DNA from: Atriophallophorus winterbourni
Lineage: Eukaryota; Platyhelminthes; Trematoda; Plagiorchiida; Microphallidae
DNA length: 64,000 nt
Direction: 5' to 3'
Assembly: GCA_013407085.1 (NCBI GenBank)
Contig: JACCGJ010001806.1
Location: forward strand, 1 to 64,000
A program made the position numbers and the translations under genes. Shown in pieces: positions 46,730-58,699 of the stretch. Position 1 is the first letter of the stretch. Each line of letters begins with the position of its first letter. The notes beneath the pieces were generated by a model. It was not told the origin of the DNA. It saw only the letters and a program-made list of their open reading frames with translations, and did not search any database.

Positions 46730-48600
46730 ATTTGCATGCTGTAATTTTAGGACGAGACGTGAATAATGTCAAGAACTTGTTACAAGAGCTTCATGATGGC
46801 AACCGAGTTAATCAAATCTTCGCGTCATCTGTAACGATACCACTACACAGTTTCTTTGGGGCACGTTTTCAGGACTGTTGCGAGGTTGTGAATAAAAGCG
46901 TCTTGTTCAGCAGTCGTCGCAGAGCTGTAGAACACCATTATTACAACCGCTTTACCGTTTGCTTCTTAAATGCTGGCAGAAAAAGTGTGTCCCACAAGAG
47001 ATACTAGACACAAAGATCATCACGCTATTCAAAAATAAAGGAGATGGAGGTGAATGCAACAATTACAGAGGAATCTCTCTTCTGAATGTTGTAGGCAAAT
47101 TGTTTGCTAAAGTCTTACAGATTCGGCTGCAAGTTCTGGCCGATATAATTTACTCAGAATCTCAATGTATTTTCCGCAAGGGAAGATCAACCGTTGACAT
47201 GATCTTCTCCCTGAGACAACTTCAAGAAAAGTGTCGGGAAAAGCGAATGCCATTATACGCTGTTTTTATTGATTTAACGAAGGCATTCGACTACGTCAGC
47301 AGGGACGGTCTTTTCAAAATGCATGATAGGCTGCCCCCCAAGACTGCTTAAACTCGTTATTTCGTTCCACCCAGGCATGAAGGGCTCAGTCCATTTTAAC
47401 TGTTCCAGCTTAGAAGCAGTTGAAATTTGCCGAGGCGTCAAACAATAGAGAGTTCTTGCTCCCACGTTGTTCGGCATTTTCTTTGCGCTGCTTCTGAAGC
47501 ACGCTTTTAGGACGAGGACAGAAGGAATTTACCTGCGCACGTGAAGTGATGGCAAGCTTTTCATCCTGAACCGGCTGAGAGCTCAAACCAAGGCACGAAA
47601 TGTGCTAAACCGTGACCTGCTGTTCCCGACGATGCAGCCTTTATTGCTAACTCCCAAGAGCACCTTCAGTCTCTAATGGACTGTTTTTCGTCGGCATACA
47701 AAGACTTTGGGCTAACAATCAGCATGAGCAAGACCAAAGCCCTTGGTCAAGGGACTGTATCGCCTCCCATCATAACTGTTAAAAAATTGTCAGCTTTAAT
47801 CCGTACATCAGTTCACATAACTTGGTTCAACCATTGCGGATAACCTCTCGCTAGACGCGGAGATTGATAAGCGGATTGGCAGAGCAGCTGTCATTCTGTC
47901 CCGTTTGAACTCTCGTTTTTGGGGTAACCGCGAGCTGACTGTAAAGACAAAGATGATGGTATACCGTGCGTGCGTACTAAATGCTTTACTGTACGGCGGT
48001 GAAACCTGAACCACCCACGCAAGACACGAGCGGAAGCTGAATGTTTTCCATCTACGAAGCATCCCTCGTATCTTGAACATATCGTGGATGGACAGAGTGA
48101 CTAATGTTGAAGTGCTTTCAAAAGCTGGTCTACAGAGCATGTTCTCTGTATTACGACAGCGCTGCCTGCACTGACTTGGTCATGTCTACAGAATGGAAAA
48201 TGGTCGTATTCCGAAAGATTTACTTTATGGTGAGATGCAACTAGGAAGTGGACCATTGGGCAGACCGCACTTGCGGTACAAAGACGTTTGCAAAAGAGAT
48301 ATGAAAGCTCTTGGCATTGACCCGGCGAGTTGGGAAGAACTTGCTCTTGACCGCTCACATTGGATGCACTGTGTAAAGCGTCGTCTGCAGAGCAGATACA
48401 GCTCTTGTCTGCTGTACGCAGATCACGCCGGCAATTAGATACTTTCTAATTGCCAGCGCTGCGGGAGAGATTGTTCCTTCCGAATCGGACTGTTTAGTCA
48501 TTCCAAAAGCTGCAAAACTTGAACATCCACGCGATTGTGATGTACATCCATGGTCGATATCGACCGAGGGAGGCCAACAACAACAACTACAATATATAAC
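46730..48600 (+). pseudogene. RTE-like LINE reverse transcriptase, decayed
   Basis: RT fingers: 'IITLFKNKGDGGECNNYRGI' and 'SLLNVVGKLFAKVLQIRLQV'. First palm box: 'AVFIDLTKAFDYVSRDGLFK' (about 47265-47325). The FADD region near 47610-47640 reads with a missing base (LLF...PDD). Long C-terminal region: 'TVKTKMMVYRACVLNALLYG', 'LGHVYRMENGRIPKDLLYGE', 'GRPHLRYKDVCKRDMKALGI', ending about 48435. The 3' UTR ends in a CAACAACAAC-type tail at 48573-48590. The C-terminal 'GHVxRMxxGRIPKDxLYGE' block is characteristic of a widespread RTE-like LINE group. A second copy is at 54.6 kb. Confidence 0.85.
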
Positions 48601-51490
48601 TCGTGTATATATATATATTAGAAAGGGATGTGGTCCGTGTGATCCACTTGAGAGACCATAGGCCAGTCTTATTTACTCTGATATCTGAACTTCGGCTAGC
48701 ACTAAATTTCGCAGGAGATAATACCCATTTATTTATCCATGTATGGAGTTATTCATCTACTCCGTAGGTAATAAGTTTTAACATGAGTAGTTAGTTATTA
48801 CACAATCAAATGCATTTGAAAACGTCAAAATATATATGTTGCGTCTAGCGAGTGACCAACATCCAATAACTCCTTCCAGGCTTCTTTTAGAAACGGTAAG
48901 TTTCTTAAACAAAATCGTTTCGAATCGAAATGACCCGGTTGGAATGGATGGGATTAACTTTTGTCGAAAACCTGTTAGATTTCGTTTTAGTGATAGAATT
49001 TTCTCATCAACATTTAGCTCGCAAGAATTGGTGCAGTGGAAAGCAAAAAAAACCTTTTGCAATATAGAGAAATCACCTCGAGACTGATGCTCTTAGAATC
49101 TGTACTCCTTAGTCAGCTAACAGCAGGAAGCAATTTAGAGTGAGATTTTGTCCGGTTTTTGTATTTTTAATAAGGTTGGGTTCACAGTACTAAAGTGTCG
49201 GATATCAAATAGAACGATCCCGGTTTGAAGACAGAATTCGTATGCATTAAAATACAGTAGTCCGTCATACTTGATTAAATGTCTGGGGATTAAGTGCCAG
49301 TAAACCACTCTAAATATATGAAAAACGATAAATGTATTAATCATTGCTTATCACGAGCAGCTCTATAATCAAATGCTGAATTTTCACTTTCGAAATGCAC
49401 ACCATAATGCCATCAAAAATTAATTCTTTTTAGTGAACAAAATATATAAAATCACAGTGCAGAGCGAGTTTTGTTATTTCCGTTAGGTACTCGTTATACA
49501 GTGTATGACTCGCTGACCTGGAATAATCATTTGTTATCACAGTTCCTTTTCTAATGAAGCAACTTAATTTGACAAAACGGTTGTTCCAGATTACTTTTAA
49601 AGTTTCATTTGAATTAATCTTTTACATCAATCATTTATTTACGAGAAAAACAAATACATAACAACCAAATCTCTGTGACGCTATGAAGCGTTTTGACTGT
49701 TGCGATAAAACTCTAAATCGACTTCTTCATATTAGTGATCAATATGATTGGACTATTTCCCACTGCCACTCTACTGATTTTAATCTAATACAACGTTACT
49801 TAACCGTGTTTCGATGCTTTACTCGAATGTGTGAAATTGTATTCGAACTTAAATGTAGTGGTCTGGTTTCGCAATAGTCATGTGCTAACTGTATAAGTAT
49901 GCAATCTCACTGATGTTTCAAAAATGGCGCCATCACTGACAAACTTCAGATGTCGTATTTGGCGTGATGATGATGATGACAAGATAACAAAATCCAAAAA
50001 TCGGAAATTGAGCTGCTATTGTGAAATTCGATCGATGATGAGAGGATGGGATTAAACGTTCTCGTGATGTGAAGAATGTTTTGTAAATCTATAAATTATA
50101 ATGTGGTTCACAGCGATTGTTAAAAGCTGTCTGGTTTGAGAATGCTGACAAACTATTGGATTCGGACGCAATATTCGAGTCAAAATCAAGATCATTATTT
50201 AGCGCAGAGAACAACATTTATAATCATTTTGCCATCATCAGATGATCGAAATATTAATAAGTTGCAGTAAACGCTGGATGTGTCAGCTCACGAGTGTAAA
50301 CCATCACTCAATTATCTTGTACGAGAAAATTCTGAAAAGCTTAACATTTGGAATTTACCGAATTTCACTTGAAGAATCAAATTTATAGTCAAAAAATCAT
50401 CGGTGCTGAACACTTGAAAGATGGTTCCAGAATTGTGACCAACTACATGCTTGAGATATGTGAACCTGTCATTAGGTGATTTGTTCTCATACTATGGAGG
50501 ATACATGTCCAGGTATAGTTTCTTTTTCGTAGGGGAAGTAAAACTGTGTGAAGCATAAATATCGCTAACAAACTTCCAGTGATTGAGTTATAAGTAAAAC
50601 GTTGAGATTGACTATATTCCTTTTCGCTTTAATGCCATGAGTTTAAAATGTGTAGGAAATTAGTGTGGTACAACTCCTTTAATGATGAGATTTAGCTCTT
50701 GTTGTGTCAAACTAGAAAGATTACGAGTGATTACAAGATTCCAAGCGTACGAATATCTATGCAATACCATCTTTTATCTATTGTACAAGCCTAACGTGCG
50801 GAGAGAACAACGATAACCCGTGTGGAAAGAAGAAAATGTCCGATTGATGGAAACTACAATAGGGCAAAACTAGCGAACGTACATTACACTAAACAGAAAA
50901 TTAAACACCAGAAATCATCAGATATTGTTCGATGTAAAGTTAGATATGTTTAATCTATTATGGTGTAATCTCAAAGACATCTGCTTCGTAGGCAATCGCT
51001 CGAATATTCAATTAAAAGGGACAAACGTCGCTGACAAAAATATCATTCCGTTTTATTCAGCGATATTGCTTATACGTGACTAGCTTCCGTGTAAATTCCC
51101 TAAGTAGTACGAGAAACAGAACGCCTGGCATAATCGAACTTGTTGTACGATTCGTTAGCACGCTTGATCGCAACGCCTTTGGTATTGCGATTCTCATAAG
51201 CATATTAATCTTTGCGATGGTTATCCAACATTGCTAATCTCGAAGACGTTGTATCTCCGTTTACACTGTAATGCTATGTGTTTCAAGATTGTATTTTTAT
51301 TGCTTTATCTCACATGGCTTCTTGGTAGTAAATTCTAAGCTATTATTCGAGGTGCTTTTTGTGATTATAGTCAATCTCGATTGCTCAATAACCTCGAGAT
51401 AGTATCTAATTAAATTGCTTAAGTTTGCACATTTTTAATGAATTTGTCAAAATTGTCGTGTTTGCGTCTCATCGAAAGTGGACCTGTTTT
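48601..51490. other. AT-rich desert, short TA run, no clear gene
   Basis: A short TA run lies at 48605-48620. A donor-like GTAAGT is at 48897-48902 in slightly GC-richer sequence, without a supporting open exon. Otherwise nothing recognised. Confidence 0.35.
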
Positions 51491-51495
51491 TTCAG

Positions 51496-51765
51496 CTGAC
51501 AAGTGCTATTAGCCCACAACGCTGGGAGAGAAACAATATATCCATCAGATATGATATCTCAGAAATTTTGGCTGAGTATCCACCTTGCCTAGCACATAAA
51601 CATCCATTTTTCGAATGGATCTTCAGCTTGCATGGGCCAGAGCTGGTTTCCAGTTGCACCAAATGTTCCATCATCTCCATAGTGGTGTGTGACCAACGTC
51701 GCTTACAAAGTCGATTCACTTTATATGCTTTAAATTGTAAATTTTCAATTTTGTGTACTATAAAG
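51496..51765 (+). CDS. Candidate internal exon, phase 0-0, unknown protein
   Basis: The frame is bounded by CCTGTTTTTTCAG (pyrimidine-rich acceptor ending at 51495) and AAAG|GTACGT (donor at 51766). The interval is 270 bp, a multiple of three, and open throughout: 'LTSAISPQRWERNNISIRYD', 'PPCLAHKHPFFEWIFSLHGP', then 'ELVSSCTKCSIISIVVCDQR'. 51497-51720 is richer in G+C than the flanks and shows no transposon motif. An overlapping minus-strand frame of similar length (51492-51719) means the strand is not certain. Family not recognised. Confidence 0.3.
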
Positions 51766-53819
51766 GTACGTCGATAACATTGTGCGGCAAATTCTTCCCG
51801 TAACTAAGCTGCCGAAACGTAAAATGGCACACCAAATCGATGTTTACATTACGAAATGTGAATTAAATAGGTATACCTTCAAAAGGTTAAATGGCAATAG
51901 AATTTGTAAAACCATGAAATATTTTACAACTACGCAGTGTTTGTGACTAAACGTAAATCAACCTTTCTCATCAGTGATGTTAAGTTTAGCGAAGGCCGAT
52001 GAGATTTTATTTCTCCAGCTGTATTTTTGGTAAGTAAATGTAGTTTAGACTAAACCACTGTTTCGAAAAAGTGCACTGAATTTGAAAAGTTAATTACTTC
52101 GCGCCCCGAGATATAGCAAACATTCATACATTCCAAATGAACAACGTTTTCAGTTACCGATCTGCTTTATGTTTTAGTAATCACGTATACTTTCTTCAAC
52201 GATTCAAGGATTTATGGTTAAAAAGTTAATACTTTGCAACACCACAGGATTATGGTATGAATGAATAAAAATGTGAAAAATGTAATAGTATAAAAGGAAT
52301 ATAGAATATCGAAAGTAAGGTTCGCGAATGATGTTCTTTTGCATGTGTAAGTCAAATTTGGCATTAAACTTCGCCAGGCAAGGAGAGTCCGCCAAATATT
52401 GAGGTAGGCAATTTCAAAGAAAAATTGGTGCCAACAATCAATACGGGAACTTGGGACGTAAAGTGATAAGGATTTTTTTTCGGGATCATTCGATCAGGGT
52501 TGTGAACAGCACTGTTCAGTGTTGTGTGCAAAAAAGTGGTTCTGTCGAGCGCTCAATGATGAATATCGTGAGCGGGGCATAAAAAGCGGTGATCCCTGAT
52601 AATTGAATCTGCTATTTGATCGCACGATGTTCAAAATATAACCAGTAGTTGGCGAAGAATAAGATCTTTCGGATGACTCTAATCCCTTGGGAAATTCACG
52701 ATGAATCCGAATTCGCTCGTGTTACCGAATACCGCTACAAGAGTGGGACATCAAGAAAGCTGACTTCGAGGAGTTTCCAACAAGGTATAATATATCCACA
52801 TACGTGTAATTGTAAGAGAAGTATATTTTGATAATCAGAGCTCAAAATAATGCGACCACAAGGCACGTAATGTAAAAATTGTTTCTTCTCAATTTCTTGA
52901 TCTTTTATCACTGAAAACACATGTTCTTTACTGACGCTAATTCGAAATACATATTTTTCGGAAAAACATGACCAAATTGTGTTTTATTGATTACATACTT
53001 TATTCTACATATGGCGTTCCGAGTAAATTATTCGAAACGCCAGCATTCAAATGTTTCCCGCAGACATTTTCATTATTTACACTAATAGATCACGTTCTCT
53101 CTTTGAAGGATCACACGAAGAGCAAATTTGATGGGAATCGTTTCGACCATTAAGGGACAAACACGAAACGAGGGAACGCCATAAAAGTAGGACGGCATTG
53201 TTAGTTCGTTTTCTCAAACGCCCTTGAGGATTTATCGACATTTCACGTGATATTTAAGTCGGCTTTTGAAGGCTGAACTTTATTGATTTTTTGAATTTGT
53301 TTTGATTGCATTATATGCACATGTCGCAATGACACTTGGTTTATATTTGAATCGCCATAAATGCAACGAAATGATATTTTTCAGCATGACAGAAGAGTGA
53401 TGTTTAGCTTTGTGTCAAAACGTTCCTCTTGTTTCATGTAATGTCTCGATGTTTGAAAGATGAAGTAGCTTCATTTATTTCGACGTTAAAATGTCCGACA
53501 GTCTTAGCTGGAGCAAAAATGTGAACACTCAATATTTGAATGTTTGCCGATTATTACTCTCCGTTTTCTTTCCAGCCCTCATAATGTAATGCAACCTTGT
53601 GTTTCTACTTGCATGAATCCACACCTCCTATACGCACCCCAAAAAGTTTTTCACGGCTTACTGCACAAAGATTCTCTGATAATCAAAACAAGAAATAAAG
53701 ATTTCTTCAGAGATTAATCTGTATTTCTGCGGATTTAATTCGAGTCACTATTGCCGATCTTTACTTCAGTGAATGCGACAGACTGCTCAAACACATTCCC
53801 TCTGATATACGTTATGTGT
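51766..53819. other. No clear gene
   Basis: 52640-52790 is somewhat GC-richer with an open frame on the plus strand, but without convincing splice sites at both ends. The rest is AT-rich without motifs. Confidence 0.35.
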
Positions 53820-54060
53820 TACTCACATATCCCGCACTTACACACCGCTACTGGATTTTTGCCGTCATCAGGTGGAGACAGTAAGATTAGGTTCAGTGAG
53901 CCTTGAAACAGTGGGTGAGCTGTAAACAAAGTTATACTTGAATGCCACTGTTACATAGGGTTCGTACAACGAATCACGATGTTCAAACACAGAATCACAA
54001 AGTGATTCGTGTTCAAGAACTCAAGGCAATTATGTCGTTAACATTCGCTGAACAAAAACA
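53820..54060 (-). repeat. Subfamily B repeat with hammerhead relic B9
   Basis: On the minus strand TCTCCAC-CTGATGA-CGGC is perfect (53863-53880), but the GAAACC box is deleted and the sequence runs into AGTAGCGGTGTG. The spacer words to 54010 include the hairpin GAATCACAAAGTGATTC (53991-54007), whose arms are perfectly complementary. Confidence 0.7.
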
Positions 54061-54599
54061 TTGTTGCCTTAAAATCTCTTTCTTTCACACTATGTCAATA
54101 TTTTATTCCTCATTCAAGAACTAATAAAATCAGAAACTCTACTGTTCCTTAACTAGTTTGAAACATGGTCAACAAATATATGGATGTTTCAAAGTTGAAG
54201 ATACGCCAGACAATTTCATAACTGATGTTTAGAGATTCTCGTCATTTTTCTAATTTTATTTTCTAATTACATTCTCATGTGTCTTGGCCTGGGCAGCCTG
54301 ATAGTTTCTATACCCACGTACAATGTGTACTGAGGCAATTTGCCTAAATCAGCTTTGAGGGATTACACACATTTCTGTTTCTTTTAATTTTGTAGAGGAA
54401 TTAATTTCAATGCAGAAAATTCGTGTACACCAATAAAATCATTTTTCTTTTTTGTAAAGTTATTTGCATTTTTCTACCAGAAATCTTAATTCTTGAATTG
54501 TTTAACGGTGGATCGAATGTCTGCAACAATTCTGTTCTTGCAGTACTTGGTAAACTTTTGGTTCTTGCATAGAAGCTTCGTCTGACCAAGTTTATCACA
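54061..54599. other. Possible retroelement 3' end near 54420
   Basis: AAAATTCGTGTACACCAATA followed by AAATC at 54416-54440 recurs at about 60942-60964 (AAAATTCGTGTACACGAATA then AAG). Both contain AATAAA. This suggests a shared 3' end of a short or truncated retroelement. Otherwise nothing recognised. Confidence 0.35.
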
Positions 54600-55300
54600 T
54601 TTTGTCCCGATTGAACTCTCGTGTTTGGGGTAACCGCAAGCTGACTGTACAAACAAAGATAATGGTATACAGCGCGTGCGTACTAAATGTTTTACTGTAC
54701 GGCAGTGAAACCTACACCACCCACGCAAAACACGAACGGAAGCTGAATGCTTTCCATCTACCAAGCATCCATCGTATCTCGAAGATATTGTGGATGGATA
54801 GAGCGACTACTGCTGAAGTGCTTTCGAAAGCTGGTCTACAGAGCATGTTCACCCTATTTCGACAGCGCCACCTGCGGTGGCTTGGTCATGTCTACAGAAT
54901 GGAAAATGGTCGTATTCCGAAAGATCTATGGTGAGTTGCAATTAGGAAGTCGACCATTGGGCAGACCGCACTTGCGGTCCAAAAACGTTTGCAAAAGAGA
55001 TTTGAAAGCTCTTGACATTGACCCCGCTAGTTGGGAAGAACTTGCTCTTGACCGCTCACTTCGGAGACATTGTGTAATGCGTCGTCTGCAAGCTGGGGAG
55101 GAGCACATACAGCTCTTGGCTGCGGAACGCAGATCACACCGCCGGCATGCAACTGATGCAATATAACCCAGTTCTGACTATCGTTGCTAGCACTACGAGA
55201 GAGATTTTTCCTCCTGAATCGGACTCTTTAGTCACTGAAAATGCTGTAAAACATTATTATTCATTCGATTGTGATGTACATCCATGGTCGACATGTTCCA
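54600..55300 (+). pseudogene. RTE-like LINE C-terminus, second copy
   Basis: 5'-truncated copy beginning at about 54600 with 'LSRLNSRVWGNRKLTVQTKI'. It reads on through 'ACVLNVLLYGSETYTTHAKH' and 'RQRHLRWLGHVYRMENGRIP'. A one-codon gap near 54930 shifts the frame to 'GRPHLRSKNVCKRDLKALDI', 'SWEELALDRSLRRHCVMRRL' and 'LLAAERRSHRRHATDAI' (end 55166). The 3' UTR to about 55295 matches that of the 46.7-48.6 kb copy, including GATGTACATCCATGGTCGA. It is closer to intact in the C-terminal block than the first copy. Confidence 0.88.
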
Positions 55301-56509
55301 CAATTAAATCATATTCACTGCCCAAATCCCAAGTTAAGTCAGTGTAATAGGGGTGATCATGATGAATTGAAACAATTCTCGCATGTCGTGTAATGCCTTT
55401 ATTGATAAGTTTATGTCCGTGTGTGACTAACATTCGCTGACGGATAAGCCTGCATGCCTGCCTCTTGTAACTGATCATTTCCATTGATTAGATAATTTGA
55501 CTTAGATCAAATGTGTTGAACAGTCATCCAAGGTTTATCTTGCCGACACTCAAGAATTCTACCCGCATTTTTCCGATCAGAGCAATAAATAAAGATTTTC
55601 TTGAGGGGTCTGACTGTCGCTTTAAAAATAACTTTTAGTCTTATCTTTTTCAAAATTATTAGCTGACAAAATTTTAAAGTCTTCCAGTAAATATTTATAA
55701 AATCTGAACAGCTGATTTGGAAATCTGTCATGCACTTTTCACCATTGACTGAAATCAGTTGCTGAAATTGAGGCGGTATAACTTAAACACACAGTTTGTT
55801 TCAACTGTCAATTAAACCCGGCGCCAAGGTGGACGTTTGGTTCATGATTGATGTTCATTTTACGAAAATTTGATGAACGAACTATCACGAAACTTGGATT
55901 TATATGTCAAATTTGAAAGCTCAACAAACTTTAGTTCGTGTTTGACAAAACACATTGAGCATTCGTCGATTTCTTGACCACACTGAGTGGAGTTACCAGC
56001 GATTGAATTGCTCAGACGTTTGCTAGACGTTTGCTAGTTTGTGTCCTTTTTAGATACGCTGATTAAAGAATAATATATTTTAGTATTTGTAAAATGATAG
56101 AGGTCGATCTTACAAAGGATGTTTGGCAAGCGTTTAAACTTTGTACTAATACGAATATCTAGACACGCATCACTTATTCACATACCTTGACGAATGGGAT
56201 ATTGCAACTAACGTTTTCCATCACCTAGTTCTTAAGAGAAGGTTTTTTCACGAAATGTTATTATGCGATCCTTCTGAAAATCTAATTTTTACGGATTTGA
56301 GATTGAGACTTATCGGCACTGCCTGCTCGTGTGAATGACATTTGGTGAAGTATTGATTACTCCGGCAGTGGTAGCGCAGCAATTACGTAAATTAAATGTA
56401 CAGAAATCTCCGTGACAAGACGAGATAGCTTCAATCCTGCCCCAAAACTGGCATACACAATAGTCTAAACCTCTATCTAACATAATATTCATTTGCAGGT
56501 TTTTCCGTC
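55301..56509. other. Nothing recognised
   Basis: AT-rich. GTTTGCTAGAC is directly repeated at about 56019-56036. No gene seen. Confidence 0.35.
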
Positions 56510-56665
56510 ATTCACACCCCACGAACGGTTTTGTGCTGTTTGCACTCATCAGGTAGGGACAGTAAGATCAGGATCTGCATTCGCTTGAAACAGTGGAAGA
56601 ATGGTAAACAAGGAGCGCTTGTATGCCACTGTTGGATAAGGCTGGTACGACCAACCTGTTTGCTA
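56510..56665 (-). repeat. Subfamily A repeat with best-preserved stem I and II (A4)
   Basis: The minus-strand unit runs from the GTTGGTCGTACCAGCCTTAT module (about 56640-56659) through CCACTGTTTCAAGCG to the ribozyme core at 56517-56558. Confidence 0.8.
56517..56558 (-). ncRNA. Hammerhead ribozyme relic A4
   Basis: Minus strand: stem I strand CCCTAC (56553-56558), CTGATGA (56546-56552), stem II GTGC-AAACA-GCAC (56533-56545, four perfect pairs), AAAAC (56528-56532, expected GAAAC), loop CG, TTC (expected GTC) and stem I strand GTGGGG (56517-56522). CCCTAC and GTGGGG pair over six positions with one G-U. The fold matches a type I hammerhead with minimal stem III. The G-to-A change at the GAAA box should abolish cleavage. 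Confidence 0.7.
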
Positions 56666-58190
56666 CAAAAAGACCTGATTGCTTTGTTGGACTAGTCATC
56701 CCAAAATAACATGCCTTTGAATATGCAAAATTCTAAGATCATGTAGCTCGTTTGCGATCCTGGCTTCTCTCACCCATACAAGCTCGAAACCAAATACAGG
56801 AGTAAATTACCTGGGTATCTGGATTTGTGGTAGTTTGAAAATGGTCCAAAATGTGAAGCCATTTAAAACTTGCATCTTGGCTGCTAGGTATTCTATGACG
56901 GGTATTTGTATGTTTTTCCCGGGCGTTGTTTCCCTCTCTTGATGAACACTTATATACATCCGGTTCTAGACTATTCTGCCCAAGCCTTGATAAAATGTCT
57001 CCAGAATGGTATTTCACTTCTGGACCGCTAATATTACAGAACCCCCGGTCTTGTCACTAATTTCGATAATACACCATACCCCGCGCCACTCAGACGATTG
57101 GATGTGAAGTCGCTTGCACAGAGGTTAATTCAAAACGATGTTATCATTGCATACAAAATCCTTAAAACTGTTTGGCACCCCTTGAATAAATTATTCAGCC
57201 TTTGAACTACCAGTAACATCTCTGGTAATGTTTGAAAGTTGGAAATACCAAACAAACAAACTGCCATTTAACTTCAACAAATGCATGTTGATGAATGTGG
57301 GGAATCGAGTAGACTTCATATACCATATAGGTTCTCATGTCCTTGAAAATTGCAGTAAAGAAAAAGATTTGGGTGTCTGAACATGCTTCTGATTAAAACC
57401 CTCATTTCAAAATAACACTGCCTTTAAAAAAGCAAAACGTGCCTTAAATTTACTAAAGGGTATTTGTGAAATTTATGCGCAAGATATTCCCAATGATCAT
57501 GAATACATTCTTCAGACCAGTCATGAAATTCGAAGTGTAGTCATGGTCTACTTGGCTCAAGAACAATGTTGAAATTATGCAGCGAATCCATCAACAAAAC
57601 TAGTTCTCGGCATCCGAATCAAGCCTTATAAAGAACGGATAGCTCGACCGAATCTGTTCAACTTTCCCAATCGAAGAATCTGAGGAAAACCTTATCCTAA
57701 TTTACAAAATAATTCATAGCCCAAACCATCCTGTACAGGATTTATTCACACGAAGGGATATGAGAAATTATCAAACCCATGAAACTATTTCCACAATAAT
57801 GAATACCTACTTCATTCCTACCATGGAGCATGCATCGCAAGCTTGGAGGCTCTGGTTAAAAAGGATTTAATATTGATGGATAAGATATACCATCGTGCAA
57901 CCAAACTCGTAAGTGGTTTCCGGAAACTAACGTACTTGGAACGATTGCAATAAATGAGACTCCTCACTCCTCTTCAAAGAAGCCTTCTGAGTGATATGTT
58001 AAAATGATACAATATATTTAATATCACACTTCATCCTTTAAAACATTTATTCAAATACCGTGAGTCACTACATACACACAGCCATCAGCGAGACTACAAA
58101 TTCTCAATTTACTTATCAGCTATCGCCGATTTTTATGGTTTCATTAGCATAAACAGATTGTAAGCAAACACGATTGCAACAAAAGTGTTC
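56666..58190 (+). pseudogene. Two decayed CR1-like RT C-terminal remnants
   Basis: On the plus strand, with many stops: 57360-57450 contains 'KKAKRALNLLKGICEIYAQD', 57885-57960 contains 'IYHRATKLVSGFRKLTYLER' and 58015-58060 contains 'TLHPLKHLFKYRESLHTHSH'. These match the thumb and C-terminal order of the CR1 copies ('xxYHRATKLVS...LP', 'xHPLKHL'). 56690-57210 contains a second, even poorer version ('PLEQIIQPL'-like wording near 57180). No tail was identified before the AT run at 58195. Confidence 0.6.
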
Positions 58191-58194
58191 GGAA

Positions 58195-58265
58195 ATATAT
58201 ATATATATAGATATATATATATATATATATATATAATTATATATATATTATATATATATCTATAA
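58195..58265. repeat. AT dinucleotide microsatellite (left)
   Basis: Imperfect TA run directly before an RTE-like 3' fragment. Confidence 0.95.
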
Positions 58266-58267
58266 TT

Positions 58268-58639
58268 AACTCCGCCAAGGACGGTCCCAAGCCCGTCTGA
58301 GAAAGGAGGAGGGTGGGGCTTAGGGCTAGCAACCCTATCCCGTAAAACCTACATTGCTACGGAAACGATGACAACAGATCCGTGGTTCGGTCATGTCTGC
58401 AGGATGGATCCCAGTTCGCATACGAAGGTAGCCATGCACTGGCATCCGCAAGGTAAACGAAAAAGGGGACAGCCCAAGGAAACTTGGCGCAGAACGTTGG
58501 AACGCGAACTACATGCACAAGGATTCACGGTGCAGACGGCAACGGAAGCAGCGACAGACCGGAACCACTGGCGTGAAGTTGTCGTCGCCTCATGTGCCAC
58601 CCGGCACGGAGAGGACTGAATGAATGAATGAATGAATGA

Positions 58640-58640
<1 letters not shown>
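58268..58640 (+). mobile_element. RTE-like LINE 3' end with TGAA tail
   Basis: The 83-residue frame at 58368-58619 reads 'WFGHVCRMDPSSHTKVAMHW', 'PQGKRKRGQPKETWRRTLER' and 'DRNHWREVVVASCATRHGED'. This is the well-known C-terminal block of another RTE-like LINE group. The coding end is intact. It is followed by five TGAA units (58617-58638) and then an AT run. The upstream 100 bp is G+C-rich, out of keeping with the surroundings. Severely 5'-truncated insertion. Confidence 0.88.

Positions 58641-58697
<57 letters not shown>
58640..58697. repeat. AT dinucleotide microsatellite (right)
   Basis: TA run immediately after the TGAA tail. Confidence 0.95.

Positions 58698-58699
<2 letters not shown>

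Noticed and set aside
48836..49087. Open frame containing a GTAAGT donor at 48897
   Set aside because: The frame runs straight through the donor and no acceptor defines an exon; too weak to call.
52649..52831. Possible exon near 52650-52790
   Set aside because: Composition is slightly exon-like and a CAAG|GTATAA donor is possible, but no acceptor was found and the frame is short.
56739..57017. Minus-strand 92-residue frame
   Set aside because: The plus strand carries decayed CR1-like wording here; no independent support for the minus frame.
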